64,000 bases of DNA, from NCBI RefSeq assembly GCF_005405125.1, contig NZ_BJDL01000011.1, forward strand, positions 60,356-124,355, read 5' to 3'. Shown piece by piece: positions 35,594 through 44,997 of the stretch. Positions within the stretch are counted from its first letter, which is position 1; the number at the start of each line of letters is the position of its first letter. The stretch is from Lactiplantibacillus songbeiensis. GTDB lineage: Bacteria; Bacillota; Bacilli; Lactobacillales; Lactobacillaceae. Position numbers and translations under genes: made by a program. The notes beneath the pieces were generated by a model that was not told the origin of the DNA, did not search any database, and saw nothing but the letters and a program-made list of their open reading frames with translations.

Positions 35594-36490
35594 CTAAGCT
35601 TCCTTAGCCACTTGCAACGGTGCAATATGATAAGCCGCCATTTCTTTAATAATGGTTTGCGTTAATTTCGCGTTATGGGTCACTAGGCTCAGCGCATAGG
35701 CCACATAATAATGGTCATGAGCCGACTGCACATCGTTTAAGACAACTTCATTGGCTGCCTTTTGCGCATATAAGCGATCCAGCAAGTACAATGACTGACT
35801 ATCCTGGGCCTTTTGTAACGCCAAGTCAATCAACTCTAGGGCTTCTTGTGGGAAATTGATTTTTGCGTACAATTGGGCCGCAGACGCATAAATCAAAATC
35901 TCGTTTTGTAGGTAGTCATCGTCACCCATCGGCAAGGCCTGAGCGTCCATCGCATGTAGCGTGCCGACCGCTTGCTTCACGAAGATCTCCGCCTTGTCAT
36001 ACGATTGCTTGCGTTCATACGCCAACCCGGTGCCAAGTGTCGCTAGAATGGCGTACATATCATGGCTCGACTTAACGAATTGGTTGAGCAGCATGCCAAA
36101 GTTAAAGATGGCCTCATCAGGATTATTATTGAGTTCCAGTTGAATGTAGCCTTCATAATAAAAATACTGCTTTTTATCGTTCGTGCTTCGCAACTGCTTA
36201 GGCCGAATCTTCTCAAACACCGCCGCCGCCGCTTCTAATTGTTCATGTCGAATTAAACTATCAATTTTTTTGAACGTCCGATATAACTGATCATCATTTT
36301 CAATGATAACTTCTGATAATCGAATCCCCAAACGATTACAAATTTTCATCATAATCTTCATACTAGGAATTTTGCTTTTCTTTTCAATTAAACTAATCGT
36401 GGCTTGCGTACAAATCCCCTCAGCGAGTTCTTTTTGCGACATGCCTTTGCGCTTACGGAACTGCCGTACTTTTTCTCCCAATATTCTCAT
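35594..36490 (-). CDS. HTH regulator with TPR-like domain (RRNPP type)
   Basis: An N-terminal XRE helix-turn-helix (MSQKELAEGICTQATISLIE) is followed by about 230 residues of helical TPR-like repeats (YYEGYIQLELNNNPDEAIFN, AGLAYERKQSYDKAEIFVKQ-type, LGTGLAYERKQSYDKAEIFV). This is the layout of Rgg/PlcR/PrgX-type quorum sensors that bind a short secreted peptide. No cognate peptide gene is recognisable next to it. AGAGGGG precedes the ATG at 36490. Peptide sensing is inferred from architecture. Confidence 0.85.
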   Translation of the reverse strand: MRILGEKVRQFRKRKGMSQKELAEGICTQATISLIEKKSKIPSMKIMMKICNRLGIRLSEVIIENDDQLYRTFKKIDSLIRHEQLEAAAAVFEKIRPKQLRSTNDKKQYFYYEGYIQLELNNNPDEAIFNFGMLLNQFVKSSHDMYAILATLGTGLAYERKQSYDKAEIFVKQAVGTLHAMDAQALPMGDDDYLQNEILIYASAAQLYAKINFPQEALELIDLALQKAQDSQSLYLLDRLYAQKAANEVVLNDVQSAHDHYYVAYALSLVTHNAKLTQTIIKEMAAYHIAPLQVAKEA

Positions 36491-36906
36491 GTTAAACCCC
36501 TCTTTTTAATTGCCTGTTAAACCTAACCGCTAACTTAATCACCGGTCGACCCGACCCCACTCGCAAGCCGACCGTCGCTTGTCACCTAATCAATCCTCTC
36601 AAAGATCAAAATAATCAGTTGTCAACCATCAAATTGGACAATACCAATTACACATATTATTATATTCAGATAAAACATAATACGCAAGAAATAAGATTAA
36701 TTCTTATTTAATATTAAGTTATATCATGGTTTATAGTTCAGGTCACTCATTAATTATCAAGGAACCCGATTAGTTATCCAAACTAATTTAACCTGGGTTA
36801 GCTAAACCACTAGGGTCACTAAAATCAACGAAGATAAGGGATTAGCTCCCTTATCCCCCGTCAAGTAAAGCCACTTACGAATCTAATTAAGCCTCGGCGA
36901 CCACTC
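36491..36906. other. AT-rich intergenic region upstream of the TPR regulator
   Basis: About 415 bp without a gene. The only structure I see is the inverted repeat AAATAAGA-TTAAT-TCTTATTT at 36689-36709, about 200 nt upstream of the regulator start, plus strongly AT-rich flanks. It could be an operator or promoter region. No family A, B or C repeat is present. Confidence 0.5.
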
Positions 36907-36941
36907 AAAAAGGCGCAACCAATGATTAGTTGTGCCCCTCA
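36907..36941 (-). terminator. Terminator of the glycerophosphodiesterase gene
   Basis: GGCACAACTAAT pairs with ATTGGTTGCGCC, followed by five T residues on the minus strand, within 10-40 nt of the stop codon. Confidence 0.82.
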
Positions 36942-36946
36942 TAAAA

Positions 36947-38470
36947 TTATAATAAATTAAACAGCCAGTTAATAAGTTGAACAGTATAAACCTGACGCGT
37001 GTGTGTCAGCAAATGACGCAACTGACCGGGTTGATTAGTAATAATCCCGTTAACGCCCATCACCGCTAACCGTTGCTGGGCCAACTTGCCATCTGGTGTC
37101 CAGACATAGACTGGCTTATGTTGGCGCGTCGCCGCTGCCAACTGCTCACGTGTCAACGTCAAAGCTTGCAATGAATAAAAGTCTGCCACGTTGTCACTAA
37201 AGCTGGTTAAATTAAACGGTGTAATGTAGCCAACCCGCAATTTGGGATCATACTGCTTCAACCGCGCAACCACTTCATAGTCTAAGGAATGGACTTGACT
37301 ATGAGCCTGCCGCAATTGACGTGCATAGGCATGACCAAACGGCGCCATTAAATCGGCAGCCGACCCAATCGCCTTAATCTCCACTAACAACGGCTGGTTC
37401 AACTGGCGAGCAGTCCGCAGATACTGTTTAAACGTGCTTAATTGGCCGCGTTCGCCGTTTTCCCATAATGGCAACCCAATTAACTGTTGTAAGCGATAAT
37501 CGCGGACGGGACCCTGACGTTGGCTCAGGTGACTTAGCGTTGGATCATGCATCACAACCCAATGTCGATCTAAGGTCGGTTGAATATCCATCTCGACCGC
37601 TGCCGGATGGGTGGCCTTAACCGTCCGTTTTAAAGCGCTCGTCGTGTTTTGGACACCATTATGGCCATCAACCCCACGATGCGCAATAATCGCTGGTGCG
37701 GTCGTTACCGTTCCACTGAGCCACCAGCCTGCAAACCCTAAACTGACGCATAATAATAACCCACTAACTAGCCAAATCGGCCGCTTGCTGCCAACTGGTC
37801 GCTGCACTTGCGTCGTCAGACCATCTAAGATCAAAACAATCAGTTCCCATAATAATCCGGCCAAAACTAACCAACTCGTCAGTTGACCAGCCATCGGGTT
37901 CAGCCGCTCGATACTAAACGTTAAGCCAACCCCAATTAACGCCGAAATCACCCAACACCCCAGCCAGCGTAGTAGTTTAATCAGCTGCCAGACGACGCGC
38001 CAAAAGGACTGGTGCCAGCCAATTAACCACCACTGGCGCCAACTCGTCGGCTGTTTTAATTGTTGCCAAGTACTCGGTAGCCACTTAAAACTGCTTAACC
38101 AAAGCAGCCCCCAGATCGCACCAACCATTGGCCCCCATTGATAACGGATCGTAAAGATGGCGTTTTGTAGCGGTGCCGATAACGTTAGTCCGGCTTGCAA
38201 GGTCGCCGTATAGCCACCCCACCCCAATGGTAACCAAATGAGCCCTAACAATAGTTGTAGGCTCCAAATCAACCAGAACGAGCGATTGAATCGCCAATGA
38301 GTCACGATCAACGGCAAACAGAGACTCAGCAGACCCAAGCCGACTAATGCCGACCAACCGCCAAAAGTCACCCCGACAACTTTGACCAACAATGTTAGGC
38401 ATACTAAACCTAGCCACGGTCCTGTTAGTTGCCGTCGTCCCCGCATTAAAATCTGCCAATACCGTTGCAT
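36947..38470 (-). CDS. Membrane glycerophosphodiester phosphodiesterase
   Basis: The N-terminal half (about 250 residues) has around seven hydrophobic segments. The C-terminal half is a GDPD catalytic domain: IIAHRGVDG (catalytic His-Arg), AVEMDIQPT (metal-binding Glu and Asp) and VVMHDPTL (second catalytic His). It hydrolyses glycerophosphodiesters, and the fused type may act on membrane lipid or teichoic-acid headgroups. The ATG at 38470 (507 aa) is chosen because GAGGGGG lies 8 nt upstream. The longer frame contains that site within coding sequence. Confidence 0.9.
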   Translation of the reverse strand: MQRYWQILMRGRRQLTGPWLGLVCLTLLVKVVGVTFGGWSALVGLGLLSLCLPLIVTHWRFNRSFWLIWSLQLLLGLIWLPLGWGGYTATLQAGLTLSAPLQNAIFTIRYQWGPMVGAIWGLLWLSSFKWLPSTWQQLKQPTSWRQWWLIGWHQSFWRVVWQLIKLLRWLGCWVISALIGVGLTFSIERLNPMAGQLTSWLVLAGLLWELIVLILDGLTTQVQRPVGSKRPIWLVSGLLLCVSLGFAGWWLSGTVTTAPAIIAHRGVDGHNGVQNTTSALKRTVKATHPAAVEMDIQPTLDRHWVVMHDPTLSHLSQRQGPVRDYRLQQLIGLPLWENGERGQLSTFKQYLRTARQLNQPLLVEIKAIGSAADLMAPFGHAYARQLRQAHSQVHSLDYEVVARLKQYDPKLRVGYITPFNLTSFSDNVADFYSLQALTLTREQLAAATRQHKPVYVWTPDGKLAQQRLAVMGVNGIITNQPGQLRHLLTHTRQVYTVQLINWLFNLL

Positions 38471-38539
38471 CAATGCTGCCCCCTCAAGATACGTTTCAAT
38501 ACCCATTATATCGGAAATGCTCACCAACTTAAATCCAAT

Positions 38540-38578
38540 CAAAAAAAGCGGTGCAGATAGCTAACTATCCACACCACT
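38540..38578 (-). terminator. ddl terminator
   Basis: GTGTGGATAG pairs with CTATCTGCAC around TTAG and is followed by GCTTTTTTT on the minus strand. Confidence 0.85.
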
Positions 38579-38594
38579 ACTAAACAACTGCTTA

Positions 38595-39707
38595 TTATTC
38601 AGCGTCTAACGCCACAAAATCATAATGAATGGCTGCTTGCCGCTTATATTCATCGAAACCTAATTCAATCAACTTATCAATTAAATCAGAATAGCCAATC
38701 CCTGAAACTTCCCAGAGCTTTGGATAAAGACTGATATTGGTAAACCCAGGCAACGTGTTAATTTCACCTAAATAAGGTTCGCCATCTTCCGAAACTAAGA
38801 AGTCGACCCGCGCCATGCCTTTTAAGCCGAGTGCTTTAAAAGCACCCAGTGACATATCTTGAATCCGCTTCGTTAAGTCCGCTGGTAATTCCACTGGCAA
38901 TTCAAATGAAACGCCACTAGCATCAACGAACTTGTTGTTGTAGTCATAAAAGGTATCTGACTTCGGTACATCGATGGCCCCAAGCTTCGAAGCTTTGGCG
39001 TCTTCGTTCCCTAAAATCGAACATTCGACTTCCCGTGGATTGTCGATAGATTCTTCAACTAAGATCTTAAAGTCATACTTGAAAGCATCGGCTAAACCAT
39101 CGAGATATTCTTGTTCCGTCTCAGCCTTGTGAATCCCGACTGATGAGCCTTGGTTCGCTGGCTTGATGAATAAGTGCGGCCCAACTTGTTCACTAACAGA
39201 CGCATACGTCATCTGGTCACGATTTTCTGGGGTGACCACGACGTATTTCGTATTTTGAATGTGGTGATGCGTCAAGATTTGTTTGGTTATATCCTTATCA
39301 AAACTTGCAGCGGAGGCTAAGACCCCACTACCAACGTAAGGCTTCTTCAACAACTTAAACAAGCCTTGCAACGTTCCATCTTCACCTAAGTTCCCATGCA
39401 CAACTGGATAGAAAATATCAATATCCTTAGCGTGGGCTAAGTTCTTGATTGGCGCCAATGGATCACGCATATCGATAGTCGGCATGACTTCGGCAACGAC
39501 TTTGTCTTCGGGTTCCCCCGCAAAAATGCGTTGGGTCGTGGCGTTATCTAATACCACCCCGTCTTTAGTCAACAAGAATAAGTCAACGTCATATTTACTT
39601 TTGTCCATGGCATCATAAATGTTGTGTGCTGAACGCTTTGAAACATCATGTTCCGAAGAGTTCCCGCCAAACAACAAGCCAACGTGGATCTTTTTTTGTG
39701 TCTCCAT
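38595..39707 (-). CDS. ddl: D-alanine-D-lactate type ligase Ddl
   Basis: This ATP-grasp enzyme makes the dipeptide or depsipeptide precursor end of peptidoglycan. FGGNSSEHDVSKRSA (N-terminal substrate loop), IKPANQGSSVG and YLGEINTLPGF are all present. The omega-loop reads DTFYDYNNKF with F260. D-Ala-D-Ala ligases have Tyr there (K-Y pair), while the D-Lac-making enzymes of Leuconostoc and vancomycin-resistant lactobacilli have Phe. Intrinsic vancomycin resistance is therefore expected. The ATG at 39707 (370 aa) is chosen with AGGAT 10 nt upstream; the ATG at 39719 abuts the site. Confidence 0.96.
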   Translation of the reverse strand: METQKKIHVGLLFGGNSSEHDVSKRSAHNIYDAMDKSKYDVDLFLLTKDGVVLDNATTQRIFAGEPEDKVVAEVMPTIDMRDPLAPIKNLAHAKDIDIFYPVVHGNLGEDGTLQGLFKLLKKPYVGSGVLASAASFDKDITKQILTHHHIQNTKYVVVTPENRDQMTYASVSEQVGPHLFIKPANQGSSVGIHKAETEQEYLDGLADAFKYDFKILVEESIDNPREVECSILGNEDAKASKLGAIDVPKSDTFYDYNNKFVDASGVSFELPVELPADLTKRIQDMSLGAFKALGLKGMARVDFLVSEDGEPYLGEINTLPGFTNISLYPKLWEVSGIGYSDLIDKLIELGFDEYKRQAAIHYDFVALDAE

Positions 39708-39808
39708 TATTAAGTTCATCCTATCAAGATTTATTTCATATTACGGCTTATCTAATTCTACAATATCTCATCACAATTGGAAACATTTTTGCAATCTTGG
39801 TAACGCTT

Positions 39809-40837
39809 TTATCCATTAAATGGCGCGGTTAAGACTAATTTTCCAAGCATTTGGCCCGTTTCCACGATTTCGTGCGCTTGTTTTAAGGTCTGCGCACTAA
39901 TCCCAGTTAAGACCCGTTGTGTGGTTGGCTTGATGATGCCAGCATCCGCTAACGCCGCAACCCGGGCTAACATCATTCCTTGGGTCGCCATTTCTGGCAC
40001 TTGGTAATTAGCCTTCGTGAACATAAATTCCCAAGCAAAGTTCAAACTCTTCGGCTTTAATAAGTCCATCGGTAAAGGTTTCGCGTTGGTTACAATTGCC
40101 GCTATCGTACTTAATGGCCGCATCAATGGCACGACTAATGGTAGATACAAATCAGTCGAATGTAGCAGTAACGCACTATCGACTTGCTTCATTCCCGCAT
40201 CGGCCAGTTGGGTACCTAAATCATCATGATAATCCAAGACGATATCGGCACCTAGATGCTTAACCCAAGTCGTCGTTTCCGGACGGCCGGCTGTGGTCAC
40301 GACCGTTAACCCCGCCCACTTAGCCAACTGAATCGCAATCGAACCGACCCCACCAGCGCCGTTAATAATTAGCACACTATGGCCACGATTAGCGTCTTTT
40401 TTAGGCGTCCAACCTAACTTTTCGAACAAGCCTTCCCAAGCCGTCAAAGCAGTTAGTGGCAGTCCGGCTGATTCCGTTGCCGCCCACTTTTTGGGAGCTA
40501 AGGCGACTAAACGTTCGTCGACTAACTGGTACTGCGCATCACTGCCGGGTCGATCGACCGCGCCCGCATAGTAGACGACATCATCCGTCATCACACTTGT
40601 GACCCGTTCACCGACTGCCAACACTTGTCCGACCGCATCAAAACCCAAAATCCGCGGTGTCGTCGTTTTGGCTTGAACTTGGCGCTGCTTGGTATCAATG
40701 GGATTAACCGAGATGGCTTGAACGGCGACTAAAATATCACGTCCTGTTGGTTGGGGCACCTTAACGGTTAAGTCTTGCAACGACTTAGGGTCACTGAGTG
40801 GTAATCCTTGATATAATCCGACTGCTTTTGCTTCCAT
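39809..40837 (-). CDS. Zinc-free MDR-type quinone/alcohol oxidoreductase
   Basis: The 342-aa product is a medium-chain dehydrogenase/reductase. The N-terminal GroES-like fold carries VNPIDTKQRQ and the invariant GFDAVGQVLAVG. The NAD(P) fold shows the dinucleotide motif INGAGGVGSIAIQLAK. Catalytic zinc ligands are absent (Asp-Thr-Lys where Cys would sit), fitting the quinone-oxidoreductase branch. The substrate is unknown. ATG 40837 behind GAAGGGAAG. It starts 18 nt after the DUF2785 gene, so the two are likely co-transcribed. Confidence 0.88.
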   Translation of the reverse strand: MEAKAVGLYQGLPLSDPKSLQDLTVKVPQPTGRDILVAVQAISVNPIDTKQRQVQAKTTTPRILGFDAVGQVLAVGERVTSVMTDDVVYYAGAVDRPGSDAQYQLVDERLVALAPKKWAATESAGLPLTALTAWEGLFEKLGWTPKKDANRGHSVLIINGAGGVGSIAIQLAKWAGLTVVTTAGRPETTTWVKHLGADIVLDYHDDLGTQLADAGMKQVDSALLLHSTDLYLPLVVPLMRPLSTIAAIVTNAKPLPMDLLKPKSLNFAWEFMFTKANYQVPEMATQGMMLARVAALADAGIIKPTTQRVLTGISAQTLKQAHEIVETGQMLGKLVLTAPFNG

Positions 40838-40855
40838 CAAAAAACTTCCCTTCGA

Positions 40856-41830
40856 CTAACCTAGAAATTCTAATTCTTCATCTAAATAATCTGACACCAC
40901 AGTTGGGAAATCATCATGTAACGCCATCGCTTCCAATAACCGATTCCGATTAAAGATTCGCGTCCACATCAGGGCCGAATCTGGGGCTGGTTGCATAACG
41001 AGATCCTGATGCCAATTTTTAAACGCCATCAACAAGTAATCCGTATACAGGTCATCCTTACTCGTAATCATCGCCAAATAACTGGATAAGCGTTCCGGTT
41101 CCCCAAAGATCAGTGGTGTAGACAAGCGTTCATAACACTCGATCAAAGTTGCCAACATCATCAATTTATCAGCCCGCGCCAAGCGTGGTTCTTCGCCAAG
41201 CTCGTCTAATAAATTGCTGACATGGGTATAGGCATGGGCCCAACCGTGATCAGCGACGTAACCGCGGGTATCTTTTTCCATCACTAAATAAGCACACACT
41301 TGCTGTACCAATTGTTCCAAACGCGCCGTCGTCATAAAGTGAAAGCCCGCGTGATCCGCATAAACTAACACCGATAAGATTAAGATTGAAAATGACCGTT
41401 TAAAGACAGCATCGTTCTCCGGTTCATCAATATGGTCAAATAATTGGTCATCTTGAATCAAAGTGTCAAAAATCAGCCCTAACTGATCTTCACTTAATAA
41501 TTGTTGTTGTAACGCTTCATTTAATAAATAATAAACGCCATGGTCCCGAATATCCGGATTAAGTGACCCAATATGGGCTAATAATTGTTTAATCTGATCA
41601 TCAGTCACCGTGGTTAGTGAACCATCTTGAAAGCCGTCGCGCATACTTTTGATCAATGCTTGAACATCGCCATCCGGCACATCAATAACCGTACTGGCGG
41701 ATACCTGGGCTTGCTGATCGATCAAATAGCCAATTCGTTGTGGTAACGATTGGTAGAGATCGCCGGCTCGCAAATGCTGGCGCAACGTCAATATGTCTGC
41801 TTTTAAAGTTGCTAATTTTTGTTTGTCCAT
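40856..41830 (-). CDS. DUF2785 protein
   Basis: This soluble, helical 324-aa protein has the conserved motif DHGWAHAYTHVSNLLDELG that defines DUF2785. The family function is unknown. The acidic C-terminus (DDFPTVVSDYLDEELEFLG) is also typical. It is the first gene of a probable two-gene unit with the MDR oxidoreductase. Confidence 0.82.
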   Translation of the reverse strand: MDKQKLATLKADILTLRQHLRAGDLYQSLPQRIGYLIDQQAQVSASTVIDVPDGDVQALIKSMRDGFQDGSLTTVTDDQIKQLLAHIGSLNPDIRDHGVYYLLNEALQQQLLSEDQLGLIFDTLIQDDQLFDHIDEPENDAVFKRSFSILILSVLVYADHAGFHFMTTARLEQLVQQVCAYLVMEKDTRGYVADHGWAHAYTHVSNLLDELGEEPRLARADKLMMLATLIECYERLSTPLIFGEPERLSSYLAMITSKDDLYTDYLLMAFKNWHQDLVMQPAPDSALMWTRIFNRNRLLEAMALHDDFPTVVSDYLDEELEFLG

Positions 41831-41969
41831 ACATGACTCCTATTGCTCAATTTAATCTCTATTTTAGCATGCTTAGCCTGACTTTCACATTGCTTACACA
41901 CTCAACCAACGCAAAAAACGGCGCCTGGCAAGCGTTGGCCGCTCCCCAAGCGTCGATCTAAATTATCAT

Positions 41970-42905
41970 TTAATTTTTAACTGGTTGTGGTAAAACATCC
42001 ACATTCTTTTTAATAAACTCAGCTGAGGCCGTCAAAGACGCCTTTTCTGCAGTAGTTAAGTCCAACTGGATCAAATGTTCAATCCCGTTTTTGCCAATCA
42101 CGGCTGGCATCCCAACATAAGTCCCATATTCAGGATCAAATGCAGATACCGGACAAGCGAGTTGGGCATCGGCACTGACTGCTTCGGCCAAACGAACGCC
42201 ACAGGTGGCAATCGCAAAGTTGGTATAGCCTTTACCCGCCATCACTGCAAACGCACCTTGACGTGCATCTTCTTCCAATTGATTAAGATCTAAGTTTTGC
42301 TTAGCCTGGAAGTTCGCAATCGGTTCACCATTGACCCGCACTGTTGACCAGGCCACGAATTGAGAGTTCCCATGTTCACCATAAACGTAACCGTCCACAT
42401 TTTTACCATTCGTCCCTAAGGCTTGGCCAACGTACTTTTGCATCCGCGCCGTATCCAAGAACGTCCCGGTCCCAAAGACCCGGTTATGTGGGAAGCCGGT
42501 TAAGCGTTGCAAGTAATCAGTCATCACATCACATGGATTCATAATATCAATCAAAATCCCTTTGAAACCAGAAGCCACAATTTTCGGCGCAATATCACGC
42601 ACGATGGCTTGGTTAGACTCATACTCGCCAAACCGACCTTTAGAACTAGTCATGTCAATCGCCTTAATATTACCGGATGCAACGATCAACACTTCGGCAT
42701 CGGCCAAGGCAGCGTAGTCGTTTAAAATAATCTTAGTGGTTGAGGCTAACCGCGCGGACGCATCTTCCAAATCAATCTTCTGAGCTTGCGCCAAGGCTTC
42801 ATTATGATCGATCAATACCAATTCATCGACCGTCCCTTGTTGAACTAACGTATACGCGACTGTCGCGCCCACTTGGCCTAAGCCAATCACACCATATTTA
42901 CGCAT
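41970..42905 (-). CDS. L-2-hydroxyisocaproate/L-lactate-type dehydrogenase
   Basis: This LDH/MDH-superfamily enzyme reduces 2-oxo acids with NADH. The Rossmann motif is GVIGLGQVGATVAYTL, the catalytic region TGTFLDTARM, and the active-site His lies in GEHGNSQFVAWS. From memory these segments match the Weissella L-hydroxyisocaproate dehydrogenase better than the fermentative L-LDH, including the TGFP...TGT-LDTARM run. A role in branched-chain or aromatic 2-oxo acid reduction is likely. The ATG at 42905 (311 aa) follows GGAG by 9 nt. A weak hairpin with TTTTTT lies about 20-55 nt after the stop. Confidence 0.85.
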   Translation of the reverse strand: MRKYGVIGLGQVGATVAYTLVQQGTVDELVLIDHNEALAQAQKIDLEDASARLASTTKIILNDYAALADAEVLIVASGNIKAIDMTSSKGRFGEYESNQAIVRDIAPKIVASGFKGILIDIMNPCDVMTDYLQRLTGFPHNRVFGTGTFLDTARMQKYVGQALGTNGKNVDGYVYGEHGNSQFVAWSTVRVNGEPIANFQAKQNLDLNQLEEDARQGAFAVMAGKGYTNFAIATCGVRLAEAVSADAQLACPVSAFDPEYGTYVGMPAVIGKNGIEHLIQLDLTTAEKASLTASAEFIKKNVDVLPQPVKN

Positions 42906-42966
42906 GTTTGCTAACTCCATTCTGAGATGTATTTAATCAGTCCATTTTAAATGGATCGTTGCTTAT

Positions 42967-43122
42967 CGCCGACCGGTTGGCCCCAGCAATGCTGGAACGT
43001 GGTGGGCACGTTTTTGAGCCAAAGTACGGTCTCAAAAGCCGGCCTTGACCTAACCTGAGCAACCCACTCAGCTAAGGCCAATTTCACCACTGAGCATTGC
43101 TGGGGCCGCCCTCACGGCTAAA
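42967..43122 (+). repeat. Structured palindromic repeat A3
   Basis: The outer arms GGCCCCAGCAATGCT and AGCATTGCTGGGGCC pair perfectly, although they differ from the arms of A1 and A6. The core CTGGAACGTGGTGG, a hairpin TTTTTGAG/CTCAAAA, a second hairpin TTGACCTAACCTGAG/CTCAGCTAAGGCCAA and CACCACTGAG are conserved in position. Confidence 0.85.
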
Positions 43123-43140
43123 ATTCAATTGATTCTTAAC

Positions 43141-43298
43141 TAGCCGTGAGGTCATCGAAAAAAATACTCAGCCGTGTCGTTGGTCTTGGTACGGTGGTTT
43201 ACCGGACCTAGACCAAGGTCAGTTTTGAAGACCGCTGTTCGGCTTCAAAATGACCCACCGCGTTCCAGTATTTTTTTCGATGACCGGTAGGCGAAAAG
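43141..43298 (-). repeat. Structured palindromic repeat A4 (most divergent)
   Basis: The outer arms GGTCATCGAAAAAAATACT and AGTATTTTTTTCGATGACC pair perfectly and share nothing with the arms of other copies. The conserved core is visible on the minus strand as CTGGAACGCGGTGGGTCATTTTGAAGCC and AGCGGTCTTCAAAA. It lies 18 nt after A3 in opposite orientation. Confidence 0.82.
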
Positions 43299-43392
43299 CA
43301 ACCATCCAATCCCACTGATTTAACCCTCAATAGCGTACCTTGCAACCGCTACAAAGTCAAGCAGGGCGCGGTCTCATTAGATTTTAATGTGT

Positions 43393-43424
43393 AAAAAAAG
43401 CCAGCCATTAATTTGGCTGACTTT
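43393..43424 (-). terminator. Terminator of metNIQ
   Basis: AGTCAGCCA pairs with TGGCTGGCT around AATTAA, followed by seven T residues, about 20 nt after the metQ stop codon. Confidence 0.9.
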
Positions 43425-43443
43425 TATAAACGATAATCAGTTA

Positions 43444-44268
43444 TTAGTTACTTGAAACTGGTAAGATGGCACCCTTGTACTTCTTCTTAATCCAAGTTTG
43501 GGTACTCTTTGAACGCAAGGCCTTCATTAATTTCTTAATAGCGGGCTTATTTTGATCACCTTTACGAACCGCGATAATGTTAGCATATGGTGAGTCTGAT
43601 TTTTCGAGGGTAATGGCATCCTTGCTAGGATTCAAACCAGCTTGAACGGCATAGTTGGCGTTGATAACAACCGCGTCCCCTTCGTTGTTCTTGTAGAATT
43701 GAGGCATTAACTTTGCTTCGTATGAGTGCTTGAACTTCAAATGCTTCTTATTCGTCTTGATATCATCGAAACTAGCAGCCGTTAACTTGGTCCCCTTCTT
43801 CAAGGTAATCAAACCAGCGTCTTTAAAGATAGTTAAGACCCGACCGTAATCGGCCACATTGCTGCTGACCAAGACCGTTGCCCCATCTTTTAAATCCTTT
43901 AAGTTTTTAACTTTCTTGGAGTAAACACCAATTGGTTCCAAATGTACAGCGCCGGCTGAAACTAAGGTACCGTGGTTTTCCTTGTTCCAGTTATCTAAGA
44001 ATGGAATATGCTGGAAGTAGTTGGCATCTAATTCCTTAGATGCTAATGCTTTGTTTGGCAAGACGTAATCTTGGAAGACTTTGATCTTCAAGTTGACGCC
44101 TTCCTTTTTCAATTCAGGTTGAATATGCTTCAAGATCTGTGCGTGTGGCACAGCTGAAGCACCAACGGTAATGGTGGTTGTCTTACTTGATGATGACTTG
44201 CCACAACCGACTAATAAGAATGCGGTCGCTGCAATTGCCAATAACCCTAAAATTCCCTTTTTTCGCAT
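43444..44268 (-). CDS. metQ: Methionine ABC transporter substrate-binding lipoprotein
   Basis: MetQ delivers D/L-methionine to the MetNI transporter. The lipobox LLVGC gives a lipidated C22. The NlpA-family segments ITVGASAVPHAQIL, YFQHIPFLDNWN and HLEPIGVYSKKVK are diagnostic. It is the third gene of the metN-metI-metQ operon under a methionine T-box. The 40-nt gap after metI is the largest in the operon. Confidence 0.95.
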   Translation of the reverse strand: MRKKGILGLLAIAATAFLLVGCGKSSSSKTTTITVGASAVPHAQILKHIQPELKKEGVNLKIKVFQDYVLPNKALASKELDANYFQHIPFLDNWNKENHGTLVSAGAVHLEPIGVYSKKVKNLKDLKDGATVLVSSNVADYGRVLTIFKDAGLITLKKGTKLTAASFDDIKTNKKHLKFKHSYEAKLMPQFYKNNEGDAVVINANYAVQAGLNPSKDAITLEKSDSPYANIIAVRKGDQNKPAIKKLMKALRSKSTQTWIKKKYKGAILPVSSN

Positions 44269-44307
44269 TGAAAATGCCTCCTATGTGGTTTTGAATCCTA
44301 ACTTAAT

Positions 44308-44997
44308 TCAAGCGCGTTTATCAATATGCTTGACGGCTAAGTCGCCTAAGAATTGGAAGATAAACACGATGATGACGATAATCACGGTTGCGACTAAAGT
44401 AATCGCATTGTTGTTCGATTGGAACCCATCTTGGTAAGCCAAGTTACCAAGGCCCCCAGCCCCAATCGCCCCAGCCATCGCGGTATACCCGATTAACGAA
44501 ATCGTGGTAACGGTGATTCCGGAAACTAACGCTGGCATACTTTCTGGTAACAAGACCTTGCGAATAATCTGCCAACGGGTGGCCCCCATTGATTCGGCCG
44601 CTTCCACGACCCCATGATCAAGTTCATGGAAAGCTAATTCGACCATCCGTGCGTAAAACGGTGCCGCGGAGATAATCAGTGACGGTAACGCGGCGCGGGG
44701 GCCGATAATCGTCCCAACTAACTTCTGCGTAATCGGCAACAGTAAGACGATTAAGATAATAAATGGAATGGACCGAAACACGTTCACGAACAAGGCCACG
44801 ACCCAGTTTAATAATCGGACCAATGGATTGTGACTGTCAGTGGTTTCGAATAATAGCAAGCCTAGTGCAATCCCTAGAATCGCCACCACAATCATCGATA
44901 CAATCGTTAGCCACAAGGTCTCCCAAGTGGACGTGACCATGTTGCCCCAATCGACATTGGAAAATTTGAAATAAGAACCTAACCCTTGATCATTCAC
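44308..44997 (-). CDS. metI: Methionine ABC transporter permease
   Basis: This membrane subunit has five to six transmembrane helices and the EAA loop [20 protein letters not shown] that docks onto MetN. The GTG at 44997 (229 aa) is chosen with GGAGG 9 nt upstream. A longer frame from 45018 would include the ribosome site. The start overlaps the metN stop by 8 nt, implying translational coupling. Confidence 0.95.
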   Translation of the reverse strand: MNDQGLGSYFKFSNVDWGNMVTSTWETLWLTIVSMIVVAILGIALGLLLFETTDSHNPLVRLLNWVVALFVNVFRSIPFIILIVLLLPITQKLVGTIIGPRAALPSLIISAAPFYARMVELAFHELDHGVVEAAESMGATRWQIIRKVLLPESMPALVSGITVTTISLIGYTAMAGAIGAGGLGNLAYQDGFQSNNNAITLVATVIIVIIVFIFQFLGDLAVKHIDKRA

